Source: Actinomycetes bacterium
GTDB lineage: Bacteria > Actinomycetota > Actinomycetes > Streptosporangiales > Streptosporangiaceae
NCBI GenBank assembly: GCA_023425615.1
Contig: JAFACJ010000633.1
Location: 1 to 6,701 of the forward strand
Direction: 5' to 3'
DNA length: 6,701 nt
Shown: piece after piece, positions 1-4,546 of the stretch
How positions within the stretch are numbered: the first letter of the stretch is position 1
Layout: the number at the start of each line of letters is the position of its first letter
Made by a program: the position numbers and the translations under genes
Notes under the pieces: generated by a model
The model's database searches: none
Seen by the model: the letters and a program-made list of their open reading frames with translations, nothing else
What the model was told of the DNA's origin: nothing

Positions 1-1337
1 CGCGGCCCGCCCTCCCGCTCCCCACCGGAGCCCGCACCACCGACATTCGCCGCACCCACGCCAGCGGAGCTCACGCCAGCGGAGCCCATGCCAGCGGAGC
101 CCATGCCGCCGGTACCCGGCCCGGCCGTCGTCATCCTGACGGTCCCGGCCCTGACGGCGTCCAGTTCGATGGCGGCCTCCGGCCCGGCGAAGTCCTCATC
201 GACCGAGTCGGTCTCGGGAGCCTCCGGCACGGCGGCGATCCGGTCGGCGGAGCGCAACTCGGCAAGAGCGGCGTCGACCCGCAGGGACTGCTCCTCCCGG
301 ACCCGGCGGAGCTCCTCCAACGCGTCGGCCAACCGAGCGGAGTCACGCTCACGCCCCTGCCGCAGCTCCTCCAGGGCCTCGGAGACCCCGGCGTCACGTC
401 CGACCTCGGCGCCGCGCCCGTCCCGTCCCCGCAGCAGCCCGGCGGACACCTCGGCCAGCCGCGCCTCGTGTTCCTCGCTGACCTGCCGCAGTTCGGCGAG
501 GGCTTCTTCGAACCGTCCGGTCTGAGCCAGGTGCTCCCGCCGCAGTTCGGCGAGTGCCTCTTCGCGCGCTTCGCCCTGCCCTTCCCACGAGGTGCGGGCT
601 GCCTCGTGCCGCGCTGCCAGTTCCGTCTGCCCCCGCAGCAGCCCGGCGGACACCTCGGCGATCCGTGCCTCGTGTTCTTCGCCGACCTGTCGCAGTTCGG
701 CGAGGGTCTCCTCGTACCGGCCGGCGCGTTCTTCGAGGGAGGCGACGGCCTCCTCGTGACGGGCCGTCTGGTGCTGGAGTTCGGTGTGGAGCGCGGCGAT
801 GAGGGCCTCGGTCTGCCCGTGGTGTTCCCGGCGCAGTTCGGTGAGGGCCGCCTCGTGCTGCTGCCGGAGTTCGGAGCGGAGGTCGGCGGAGAGGGCGTCG
901 GCCTGGGTGCGCTGCTGGTCGCGTTCGCGGCGGAGGGCGCTGAGGGCGGCCTCCAGGTGGGTGATCTGGGCGTCGCGGGTGCGGCGCAGGTCGGCGACGG
1001 CGCCGTCCAGCCGGCTGGACTGCTCCTCGACGCGGCTGACGTAGCCGGCGAGCTCGTCGTAGCGGCGCAGGGTGGTGGCGAGGCCGTCCTGCGCCTGCTC
1101 CAGTTCGACGGTGCGCTTGGTGAGGCGGGCCAGGTCGGCGGCCTCGGGGCGGCCGGTGAGGTCGGCGCGCAGCTCGCGCAGCTCGGCGAGCGCGGTCTCC
1201 AGGCGCTCGGCGAGGTCGGCTCCCGAGGCGCGCAGATCGGAGATGGTGGCCTCGTCGCGTCTCGCCCGGCCGAAGGCCAGATAGAGCTCGGCCCCGGCGA
1301 CAGCCAGGCACGCGACGACCAACACCACCATCGTCAT
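1..1337 (-). CDS. Membrane-anchored coiled-coil/long-helix protein of unknown function (3' end beyond window)
   Basis: An open frame of 445 codons runs from an ATG at 1337 to the left edge without a stop, so the C-terminus is missing. The start is supported by a GAGGAG Shine-Dalgarno ending about 5 bases upstream. Residues 3-20 form one hydrophobic segment (MTMVVLVVACLAVAG...), followed by Arg-rich FGRARR, which suggests an N-terminal membrane anchor with the rest in the cytoplasm. Residues about 30-365 are nearly all Glu/Ala/Leu/Arg/Gln and predicted helical. The motif L-x-E-L-R recurs at about residues 50, 165, 212, 262, 280, 322, 340 and 358. Residues 206-236 are repeated at 274-304 with four changes. 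An acidic linker (about 370-395) leads to a Gly/Ala/Ser/Met-rich tail. No catalytic motif is seen. A scaffold or cell-envelope role is only a guess. It lies 135 bp downstream of the FhuF gene on the same strand, so read-through is possible. The frame is a real gene: it keeps heptad-like helical composition throughout, unlike the Pro/Arg-rich shadow frames over it. Confidence 0.8.
   Translation of the reverse strand, partial: MTMVVLVVACLAVAGAELYLAFGRARRDEATISDLRASGADLAERLETALAELRELRADLTGRPEAADLARLTKRTVELEQAQDGLATTLRRYDELAGYVSRVEEQSSRLDGAVADLRRTRDAQITHLEAALSALRRERDQQRTQADALSADLRSELRQQHEAALTELRREHHGQTEALIAALHTELQHQTARHEEAVASLEERAGRYEETLAELRQVGEEHEARIAEVSAGLLRGQTELAARHEAARTSWEGQGEAREEALAELRREHLAQTGRFEEALAELRQVSEEHEARLAEVSAGLLRGRDGRGAEVGRDAGVSEALEELRQGRERDSARLADALEELRRVREEQSLRVDAALAELRSADRIAAVPEAPETDSVDEDFAGPEAAIELDAVRAGTVRMTTAGPGTGGMGSAGMGSAGVSSAGVGAANVGGAGSGGEREGGP
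57..116. repeat. 15-bp minisatellite, four units, in the coiled-coil gene
   Basis: Four head-to-tail 15-bp units start at 57, 72, 87 and 102. On the plus strand they read CACGCCAGCGGAGCT, CACGCCAGCGGAGCC, CATGCCAGCGGAGCC and the degenerate CATGCCGCCGGTACC. Read on the minus strand, they encode a five-residue repeat of the type GMGSA/GVSSA at about residues 408-427. The unit is a multiple of three, so copy-number change would keep the frame. Replication slippage is the likely origin. Confidence 0.85.
252..377 (-). repeat. 54-bp (18-residue) coding repeat in the helical protein
   Basis: Residues 321-338, 339-356 and the start of a third unit at 357 each begin with AL(E/A)ELR and continue with a charged helix, giving an exact 18-residue spacing. 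The same 18-residue spacing separates ALAELR at 261 and 279 (around 557 and 503). Eighteen residues equal five turns of an ordinary alpha-helix (3.6 per turn). Confidence 0.7.
426..722 (-). repeat. Duplicated 93-bp coding block, copies at 426-518 and 630-722
   Basis: Two blocks offset by exactly 204 bp encode residues 274-304 and 206-236 of the coiled-coil protein. The 31 residues differ at only four positions (Y/F, T/A, G/S, I/L). The shared core reads EEHEAR-(I/L)-AEVSAGLLRG. The sequences between the copies are not clearly repeated, so this is a dispersed in-frame duplication rather than a clean 68-residue tandem. Confidence 0.8.
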
Positions 1338-1448
1338 GGCACTCCTCAGGATTTTGTTGTTATGACGATAAGCCCTGAAAGGCCACAGGTGTACCGTCTT
1401 TTGGACATGCCGAAAGATCTCTTCTCCGGCGGCGGTCCCCGGGCCCGC

Positions 1449-1464
1449 GCGCGGCCGGCCGCGC
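1449..1464 (-). terminator. Possible FhuF terminator: GC palindrome
   Basis: A perfect 16-bp palindrome (GCGCGGCCGGCCGCGC) lies 8 bp past the FhuF stop codon. It has no unpaired loop and no T-run after it on the minus strand, so it would need to open a few central pairs to form a hairpin. It may be only chance in GC-rich DNA. Confidence 0.2.
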
Positions 1465-1472
1465 CGTCCGCG

Positions 1473-2168
1473 TCAGCCGAGGCAGCAGCTCGCGCACGCC
1501 TCGTTGCCGGGCAGGGTGACCCACAGGCAGCAGGTGCGGCGGCGGCCCGTGCCCGCCTCCATGAGACCCGACACCGGGGCGCCGGCCCGCTCCAGCAGGG
1601 CGGCGGGATCGGGGGAGCCGGGCAGCAGTTCGGCGAAGGACGTCAGCGGGCGGGTGAGGGACTCGGCGACCGAGCCCCACAGGTTGCGCCGTCCGGCGCG
1701 GGTGAGCTTGGCGAGGGCCTCGATGAGCGGGGCGTGCAGTGCCTGGAGGGTGGCGCGCACATCGGTGGCGGGGGCGAGTTCGCGCATGCCGAGAAGCATG
1801 CGCGGTTCGTCGGGAAGTACCCTTATCAGGGTGTTCTCGGCGGTAAAGGAGGGGAAAGTCCCGTTCAGTGCCCAGCCGAGGGCGATCGGGATCGCGGACC
1901 AGTAGGCGAAGCTCTTCCACCACAGGGTGGCCGCCACATGCCGTGGCGCGTTCCAGAGCGCCATCTCCGCCTCGATGATCTCGTCGAGGGCGGTGTAGGG
2001 CGCGGTCGCCAGTTCGCGGACGGTCATGCCCTCCGCTTCGCCCAGTCCGGGCGCGAGGGCGGGGAGGTCCCCGGCGGCGGCGACCGTCTCCAGCAGGGCG
2101 AGCAGCGGGCGCAGGGACGGGTCCACGCTGTCGTCGAGGCGGTACGGGCGGACGTCGATGGCGGTCAT
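1473..2168 (-). CDS. fhuF: FhuF-like [2Fe-2S] siderophore-iron reductase
   Basis: This 231-residue protein ends with RRTCCLWVTLPGNEACASCC followed by LG. The pattern C213-C214-x10-C225-x2-C228 is the cysteine arrangement that binds the [2Fe-2S] cluster in the FhuF family. Known FhuF proteins act in the cytoplasm, reducing iron in imported ferric (often hydroxamate) siderophores so that the metal is released. The middle holds the helical, Trp/Ala-rich FhuF body (for example WKSFAYWSAIPIALGWALNG at about residues 84-103). The ATG at 2168 has a GGGGAG about 3 bases upstream. No membrane segment or signal peptide is needed. The gene is divergent from a siderophore ABC ATPase and shares an iron box with it, which strongly supports a role in iron acquisition. 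A fifth cysteine (C229) sits right after the cluster motif. The particular siderophore cannot be told. The symbol is used at family level. Confidence 0.88.
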   Translation of the reverse strand: MTAIDVRPYRLDDSVDPSLRPLLALLETVAAAGDLPALAPGLGEAEGMTVRELATAPYTALDEIIEAEMALWNAPRHVAATLWWKSFAYWSAIPIALGWALNGTFPSFTAENTLIRVLPDEPRMLLGMRELAPATDVRATLQALHAPLIEALAKLTRAGRRNLWGSVAESLTRPLTSFAELLPGSPDPAALLERAGAPVSGLMEAGTGRRRTCCLWVTLPGNEACASCCLG

Positions 2169-2196
2169 GTGCTCCCCATCAGGCGAGGTGGCTTGA

Positions 2197-2202
2197 AAAT
2201 TA
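2197..2202 (-). promoter_or_regulatory. Likely -10 element of the FhuF gene
   Basis: On the minus strand the bases read TAATTT, fitting the loose actinobacterial -10 pattern TANNNT, about 29 bases upstream of the FhuF ATG. No good -35 hexamer is seen at 16-18 bases (TAATAA is the nearest). The element overlaps the first three bases of the iron box. Confidence 0.45.
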
Positions 2203-2218
2203 GGTAAGGCTTTCCTAA
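2200..2218. promoter_or_regulatory. IdeR/DmdR1-type iron box in a divergent promoter
   Basis: The 19 bases TTAGGTAAGGCTTTCCTAA form an interrupted palindrome: bases 1-5 pair with 15-19, with further inner symmetry. They match the actinobacterial iron-box consensus TTAGGTTAGGCTAACCTAA at 16 of 19 positions. IdeR/DmdR1 (DtxR family) bound to Fe(II) occupies such sites and blocks transcription. The box lies between and over the candidate -10 elements of both divergent genes, so one site should control both. The two flanking genes are iron-acquisition genes, which independently supports the call. Confidence 0.9.
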
Positions 2219-2263
2219 GTTATTACCCCATCATCCGTGGAGCAAGCGAGAGAAGGCCGGCTC

Positions 2264-3058
2264 ATGACGAAGACCGCCACCCGGCTGCGCGCCGAGGGGC
2301 TGCGGCTGGCCTACGACGGTCGCGCCGTCGTCGACGGACTGGACCTGGAGATCCCCGACGGGAAGGTCACCGCGGTGATCGGCCCGAACGGCTGCGGCAA
2401 GTCCACCACGCTGCGCGCCCTGGGCCGGCTGCTGCGCCCCAGGTCGGGGACGGTCCTGCTGGACGGCAGGCAGATCGACAGGCTGCCGACCAAGGAGGTG
2501 GCGCGGGCGCTGGGCGTGCTCCCCCAGGCGCCGGTGGCACCGGGCGGGCTGACCGTCGCCGAACTCGCCGCGCGCGGCCGCCACCCCCACCAGAGCTGGT
2601 ACCGGCCCTGGTCGGAGCGGGACGAGGCGGCGGTCACCGCCGCCCTGTCCCGCACGGAGCTGCTCGACCTGCGCGACCGGCCGGTGGAGGAGCTGTCCGG
2701 CGGCCAGCGCCAGCGCGCCTGGATCGCCATGGTGCTGGCCCAGGGCACCGACCTGCTGCTGCTGGACGAGCCGACCACCTATCTGGACCTGGCGCACCAG
2801 ATCGACGTGCTCGACCTGGTCCGCGAGCTCAACGCCGACGGCCACACCGTCGTCATGGTCCTGCACGACCTGAACCTGGCGGCCCGCTACAGCGACCACC
2901 TCGTGGCCATGCGCGACGGCCGTGTCGCCGCCCAGGGCGCCCCGGGCGACGTCCTCACCGCCGACCTGGTCCGCGAGGTCTTCTCCCTGGAGTCCCAGAT
3001 CATCACCGACCCGTCGGCGGGCACCCCCCTGGTCATCCCGCTCAGCCGCCTGCGCTGA
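2264..3058 (+). CDS. Siderophore ABC transporter ATP-binding protein (FepC/FecE type)
   Basis: This 264-residue cytoplasmic ATPase would power import of ferric siderophores through a partner membrane permease. All motifs are present: Walker [10 protein letters not shown] (residues 40-48), Q-loop LPQ (Q88), signature LSGGQRQR (144-151), Walker B LLLLDEP (164-170), D-loop with LD (174-175) and switch His201 in [11 protein letters not shown]. The [13 protein letters not shown] and [14 protein letters not shown] wording is typical of the iron-siderophore/B12 importer subfamily. The ATG at 2264 is preferred because AGAAGG lies 7 bases upstream. A GTG at 2237 in frame would add nine residues but has no ribosome binding site. 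It is divergent from FhuF and shares its iron box. No permease or substrate-binding gene is adjacent: the next gene downstream is a convergent TetR. It is thus an orphan subunit here, perhaps serving permeases encoded elsewhere. Confidence 0.92.
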   Translation: MTKTATRLRAEGLRLAYDGRAVVDGLDLEIPDGKVTAVIGPNGCGKSTTLRALGRLLRPRSGTVLLDGRQIDRLPTKEVARALGVLPQAPVAPGGLTVAELAARGRHPHQSWYRPWSERDEAAVTAALSRTELLDLRDRPVEELSGGQRQRAWIAMVLAQGTDLLLLDEPTTYLDLAHQIDVLDLVRELNADGHTVVMVLHDLNLAARYSDHLVAMRDGRVAAQGAPGDVLTADLVREVFSLESQIITDPSAGTPLVIPLSRLR

Positions 3059-3067
3059 CCCGCGCCC

Positions 3068-3240
3068 CGCGTCTCCGCCGCGTCTCCGCGCACTCTCCGT
3101 CCGGCGCAAGGCGCCGTTTGGAGGAACCGCATCTCCACGCGAGCGCCCGCGCACTGATGGTCCGGGACGCCTTCGCGGGTAGCAAGGGCGCATCTCCACG
3201 CGCACGCCCGCGCACTTCGGCGCCCCGCGCTTTCGCGTTG
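3068..3240. repeat. Degenerate 61-bp tandem repeat between convergent genes
   Basis: The heptamer GCGCACT occurs at 3088, 3149 and 3210, exactly 61 bp apart each time, and each is preceded by a GC(G/A)TCTCC block (at 3069, 3129 and 3190). Blocks 3128-3155 and 3189-3216 match at 26 of 28 bases. The first copy (3068-3094) is more diverged and one base shorter. GTCCGG follows copies 1 and 2 at the same offset of 11 bases, and a CTTCGCG/TTTCGCG block is shared by copies 2 and 3. The third copy is cut short by the hairpin at 3242. No convincing gene lies here. Confidence 0.7.
3102..3119 (+). terminator. Weak hairpin downstream of the ABC ATPase
   Basis: CGGCGC, loop AAG and GCGCCG form a perfect 6-bp stem followed by TTT, 43 bp after the ATPase stop. 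The stem is short but all G/C. It could be an intrinsic terminator with a minimal U-run. Confidence 0.4.
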
Positions 3241-3241
3241 C

Positions 3242-3267
3242 GCGCCCGGCGCCCTGGAGCCGGGCGC
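3242..3267 (-). terminator. Hairpin terminator downstream of the TetR gene
   Basis: GCGCCCGGC (3242-3250) and GCCGGGCGC (3259-3267) form a perfect 9-bp stem around an 8-base loop, 20 bp past the TetR stop codon. No U-run follows on either strand, which is common for actinobacterial hairpin terminators. It could serve both converging transcripts. Confidence 0.55.
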
Positions 3268-3287
3268 TCTCGGGCGTGGGCGTGTCG

Positions 3288-3968
3288 TCAGCGGAGGCCG
3301 AGGAAGTCGGCCATCTGCGCGGTGGCGTGGGCGAAGAGCGGTCCGGCGGGGTCGGCGGAGCCGGTGAACTGGCCGAACAGCTCGAAGCTGATCAGCCCGA
3401 AGAGCTGCGACCAGACGATGAGCATCCGGGCGCAGTCCTCCGGGCCGAGGTCGATGTCGGCCAGCGCGGCCATGTTCCGCATCTGGTCCTGGAGCACGGG
3501 CTCCAGCGGCCCGGGGGAGGCGGGCCGCAGCGGCCGGCCCGCCATGAGGATCTCGGCGCACCGGCGCACGACACGGGTGCCGGGTGCCACGGTCGAGTCC
3601 GGCGCGCGGTAGCCGGGTACCGGCGACCCGTAGAGCAGCGTGTATTCGTGCGGATGCGCGACCGCCCACTGGCGTACCGCCCCGCAGACCAGCAGCCATC
3701 GTTCCCGGGGCGCGGCCTCGGGCCGGTCGGCGTGTTCGGCGGCGTCGCCGACCGCGTTGTAGGCGTCGACGATGAGGGCGGTCAGCAGGTCGTCGCGGCT
3801 GGGGAAGTACCGGTAGATGGCCGAGGACGCCATGCCGAGCGCGCGGGCCACCGCCCGCAGGGAGAGCTGTGCCGAGCCGCTCTCGGCCAGCTGCCTCCTC
3901 GCCTCCAGCTTGATCTCGTGTGTCAGTTCGGCGCGTGCCCTCTCCCGGGCGGTGCGGATCGCGGTCAT
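3288..3968 (-). CDS. TetR-family transcriptional regulator
   Basis: This 226-residue protein has an N-terminal helix-turn-helix in LSLRAVARALGMASSAIYRY (about residues 35-54), followed by FPSRDDLLTALI, the standard TetR DNA-binding domain. The C-terminal part has the helical ligand-binding/dimer region, with HPHEYTLLYGSPVPGY and LIVWSQLFGLISFELFGQF resembling the WHG-type TetR C-domain. The inducer is unknown. It is divergent from the reductase/acyl-CoA ligase operon, with paired palindromes between them, so local repression with relief by a substrate or product is the likely circuit. The start is uncertain. The ATG at 3968 gives the usual short basic N-terminus (MTAIRTARERARAEL). A GTG at 3992 would add eight residues (MALWQTWR). 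Neither has a clear ribosome binding site, so translation may be leaderless or depend on a weak site. Confidence 0.9.
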   Translation of the reverse strand: MTAIRTARERARAELTHEIKLEARRQLAESGSAQLSLRAVARALGMASSAIYRYFPSRDDLLTALIVDAYNAVGDAAEHADRPEAAPRERWLLVCGAVRQWAVAHPHEYTLLYGSPVPGYRAPDSTVAPGTRVVRRCAEILMAGRPLRPASPGPLEPVLQDQMRNMAALADIDLGPEDCARMLIVWSQLFGLISFELFGQFTGSADPAGPLFAHATAQMADFLGLR

Positions 3969-4000
3969 GCGCCAAGTCTGCCAGAGCGCCACATCGAAAA

Positions 4001-4014
4001 GAGAGCACCGCTCT
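4001..4014. promoter_or_regulatory. Probable TetR operator, copy 1
   Basis: GAGAGCACCGCTCT contains AGAGC-ACC-GCTCT, a perfect 5-bp inverted repeat. AAAAG just outside on the left is mirrored by CTTTT at 4017-4021, two bases out of register. The site is 33 bp upstream of the TetR ATG and ends at the -35 of the operon promoter. A second copy lies 52 bp away. Confidence 0.55.
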
Positions 4015-4042
4015 TGCTTTTGCCGTCCGATGCGTGTTCAAT
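4014..4042 (+). promoter_or_regulatory. Promoter of the reductase/acyl-CoA ligase operon
   Basis: TTGCTT (4014-4019) and TTCAAT (4037-4042) are spaced by 17 bp. The -10 matches TATAAT at four positions and the -35 keeps TTG. The predicted transcript start, near 4049, falls just before operator copy 2. The next gene starts at 4083. The hexamers are weak, so this is a candidate supported mainly by spacing and by the flanking palindromes. Confidence 0.4.
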
Positions 4043-4052
4043 GCTCTTAACA

Positions 4053-4066
4053 GAGAGCACTGCTCA
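4053..4066. promoter_or_regulatory. Probable TetR operator, copy 2
   Basis: GAGAGCACTGCTCA repeats copy 1 at 12 of 14 bases and contains the perfect palindrome GAGCA-C-TGCTC (4055-4065). A further half-site TGCTCT (4042-4047) pairs with AGAGCA (4054-4059) around a 6-base spacer. It lies over the expected transcription start and just before the ribosome binding site of the reductase, where a bound repressor would block initiation. Confidence 0.6.
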
Positions 4067-4082
4067 CAAAGGAGAACATCGC

Positions 4083-4517
4083 ATGCGTTACATCGAGGCG
4101 GGCCGTACCGGAAACCTCTTCAACGGCATCGTCGGCTGGCTGACCGGCAAGGGCCTGAGCATCTGGGGCACCAACCTGGTGGCGGTCAGGGGCCGCAAGA
4201 GCGGGGAGTGGCGCACCAACCCGGTCAACCCCCTGACCCTGGACGGCGAGCGCTACCTCGTCGCCCCGCGCGGGCACACCCAGTGGGTGCGCAACCTGCG
4301 GGCGGCCGGGGGGCGCGGGGAGCTGCGCCTGGGCCGCAAGGCCAAGCCATTCTCCTCGGTCGAGCTGCGCGACGAGGAGAAGCCGCCGGTCCTGCGCGCC
4401 TACCTCAAGCGCTGGAAGTTCGAGGTCGGCGTCTTCTTCGAGGGCCTGGACCACACCTCCTCCGACGAGGAGCTGCTGCGCGTCGCCGCCGGCTACCCCG
4501 TCTTCCGGCTCTCCTGA
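4083..4517 (+). CDS. Ddn-like deazaflavin (F420)-dependent nitro/quinone reductase family protein
   Basis: This 144-residue protein belongs to the small split-barrel family that includes mycobacterial Ddn and other F420H2-dependent reductases. The family signature is visible: GRKSGEWRTNPVNPL (residues 37-51), then DGERYLVAPRG (54-64) and QWVRNLRA (67-74), the segments that in the family line the cofactor pocket. The length is usual for the family. The likely reaction is hydride transfer from reduced F420 to a quinone, enone or similar acceptor. Some members use other flavins, so the cofactor is inferred. There is no signal peptide. AAAGGAG lies 8 bases upstream of the ATG at 4083, which fixes the start. 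A longer in-frame extension back to 3276 crosses the TetR gene and is spurious. It is the first gene of a probable operon: the ligase begins 29 bp after its stop. The palindromes upstream suggest TetR control. Confidence 0.85.
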   Translation: MRYIEAGRTGNLFNGIVGWLTGKGLSIWGTNLVAVRGRKSGEWRTNPVNPLTLDGERYLVAPRGHTQWVRNLRAAGGRGELRLGRKAKPFSSVELRDEEKPPVLRAYLKRWKFEVGVFFEGLDHTSSDEELLRVAAGYPVFRLS

Positions 4518-4546
4518 ACGCGCCTCGCTACGGCAGGATGCCGTTT

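Larger units (their letters stand above)
2193..2221 (+). promoter_or_regulatory. Promoter of the siderophore ABC ATPase
   Basis: A -35-like TTGAAA (2193-2198) and a -10-like TAAGTT (2216-2221, TANNNT type) are separated by exactly 17 bp. The iron box fills the spacer and overlaps the -10, the classic layout for repression by a bound metalloregulator. The predicted transcript start near 2228 leaves a leader of about 35 bases. Confidence 0.6.

Noticed and set aside
394..1311. 305-residue minus-strand open frame rich in Arg, Pro and Gly
   Set aside because: It is a shifted frame of the coiled-coil gene. Its composition is typical of GC-rich off-frame translation, while the overlapping frame from 1337 has helical repeats and a ribosome binding site.
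1338..1472. Possible small gene or RNA in the spacer between FhuF and the coiled-coil gene
   Set aside because: A relatively AT-rich stretch (about 1350-1380) probably holds the promoter and leader of the coiled-coil gene, but I could not fix hexamers with sensible spacing and saw no stable RNA fold or small frame with a ribosome site.
468..2207. 579-residue plus-strand open frame across the coiled-coil and FhuF genes
   Set aside because: It is antisense to two well-supported genes, has Gly/Val-rich low-complexity content with no domain, and has no ribosome binding site. It persists only because stops are rare in GC-rich DNA.
2231..3205. 324-residue minus-strand frame opposite the ABC ATPase
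   Set aside because: The ATPase frame has every ABC motif; this antisense frame has none and also covers the iron-box region and the repeat spacer.
3068..3240. CRISPR-like array
   Set aside because: There are only three diverged copies, the intervening segments resemble one another, and no cas gene is present. It is a tandem repeat, not repeat-spacer structure.
2887..4041. 384-residue minus-strand frame over the TetR gene and spacer
   Set aside because: It is out of frame with the clear TetR helix-turn-helix protein and is Arg/Pro/Ala-rich without recognisable domains.
3276..4082. N-terminal extension of the reductase back to 3276
   Set aside because: The extension is antisense to TetR and crosses the promoter and operators. 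The family-length protein starts at 4083 after AAAGGAG.
3920..4546. N-terminal extension of the acyl-CoA ligase (712-residue version), which would suggest a fusion
   Set aside because: The extra part is a shifted frame over the reductase gene and is Arg/Gly/Pro-rich. The ligase is complete from 4547.
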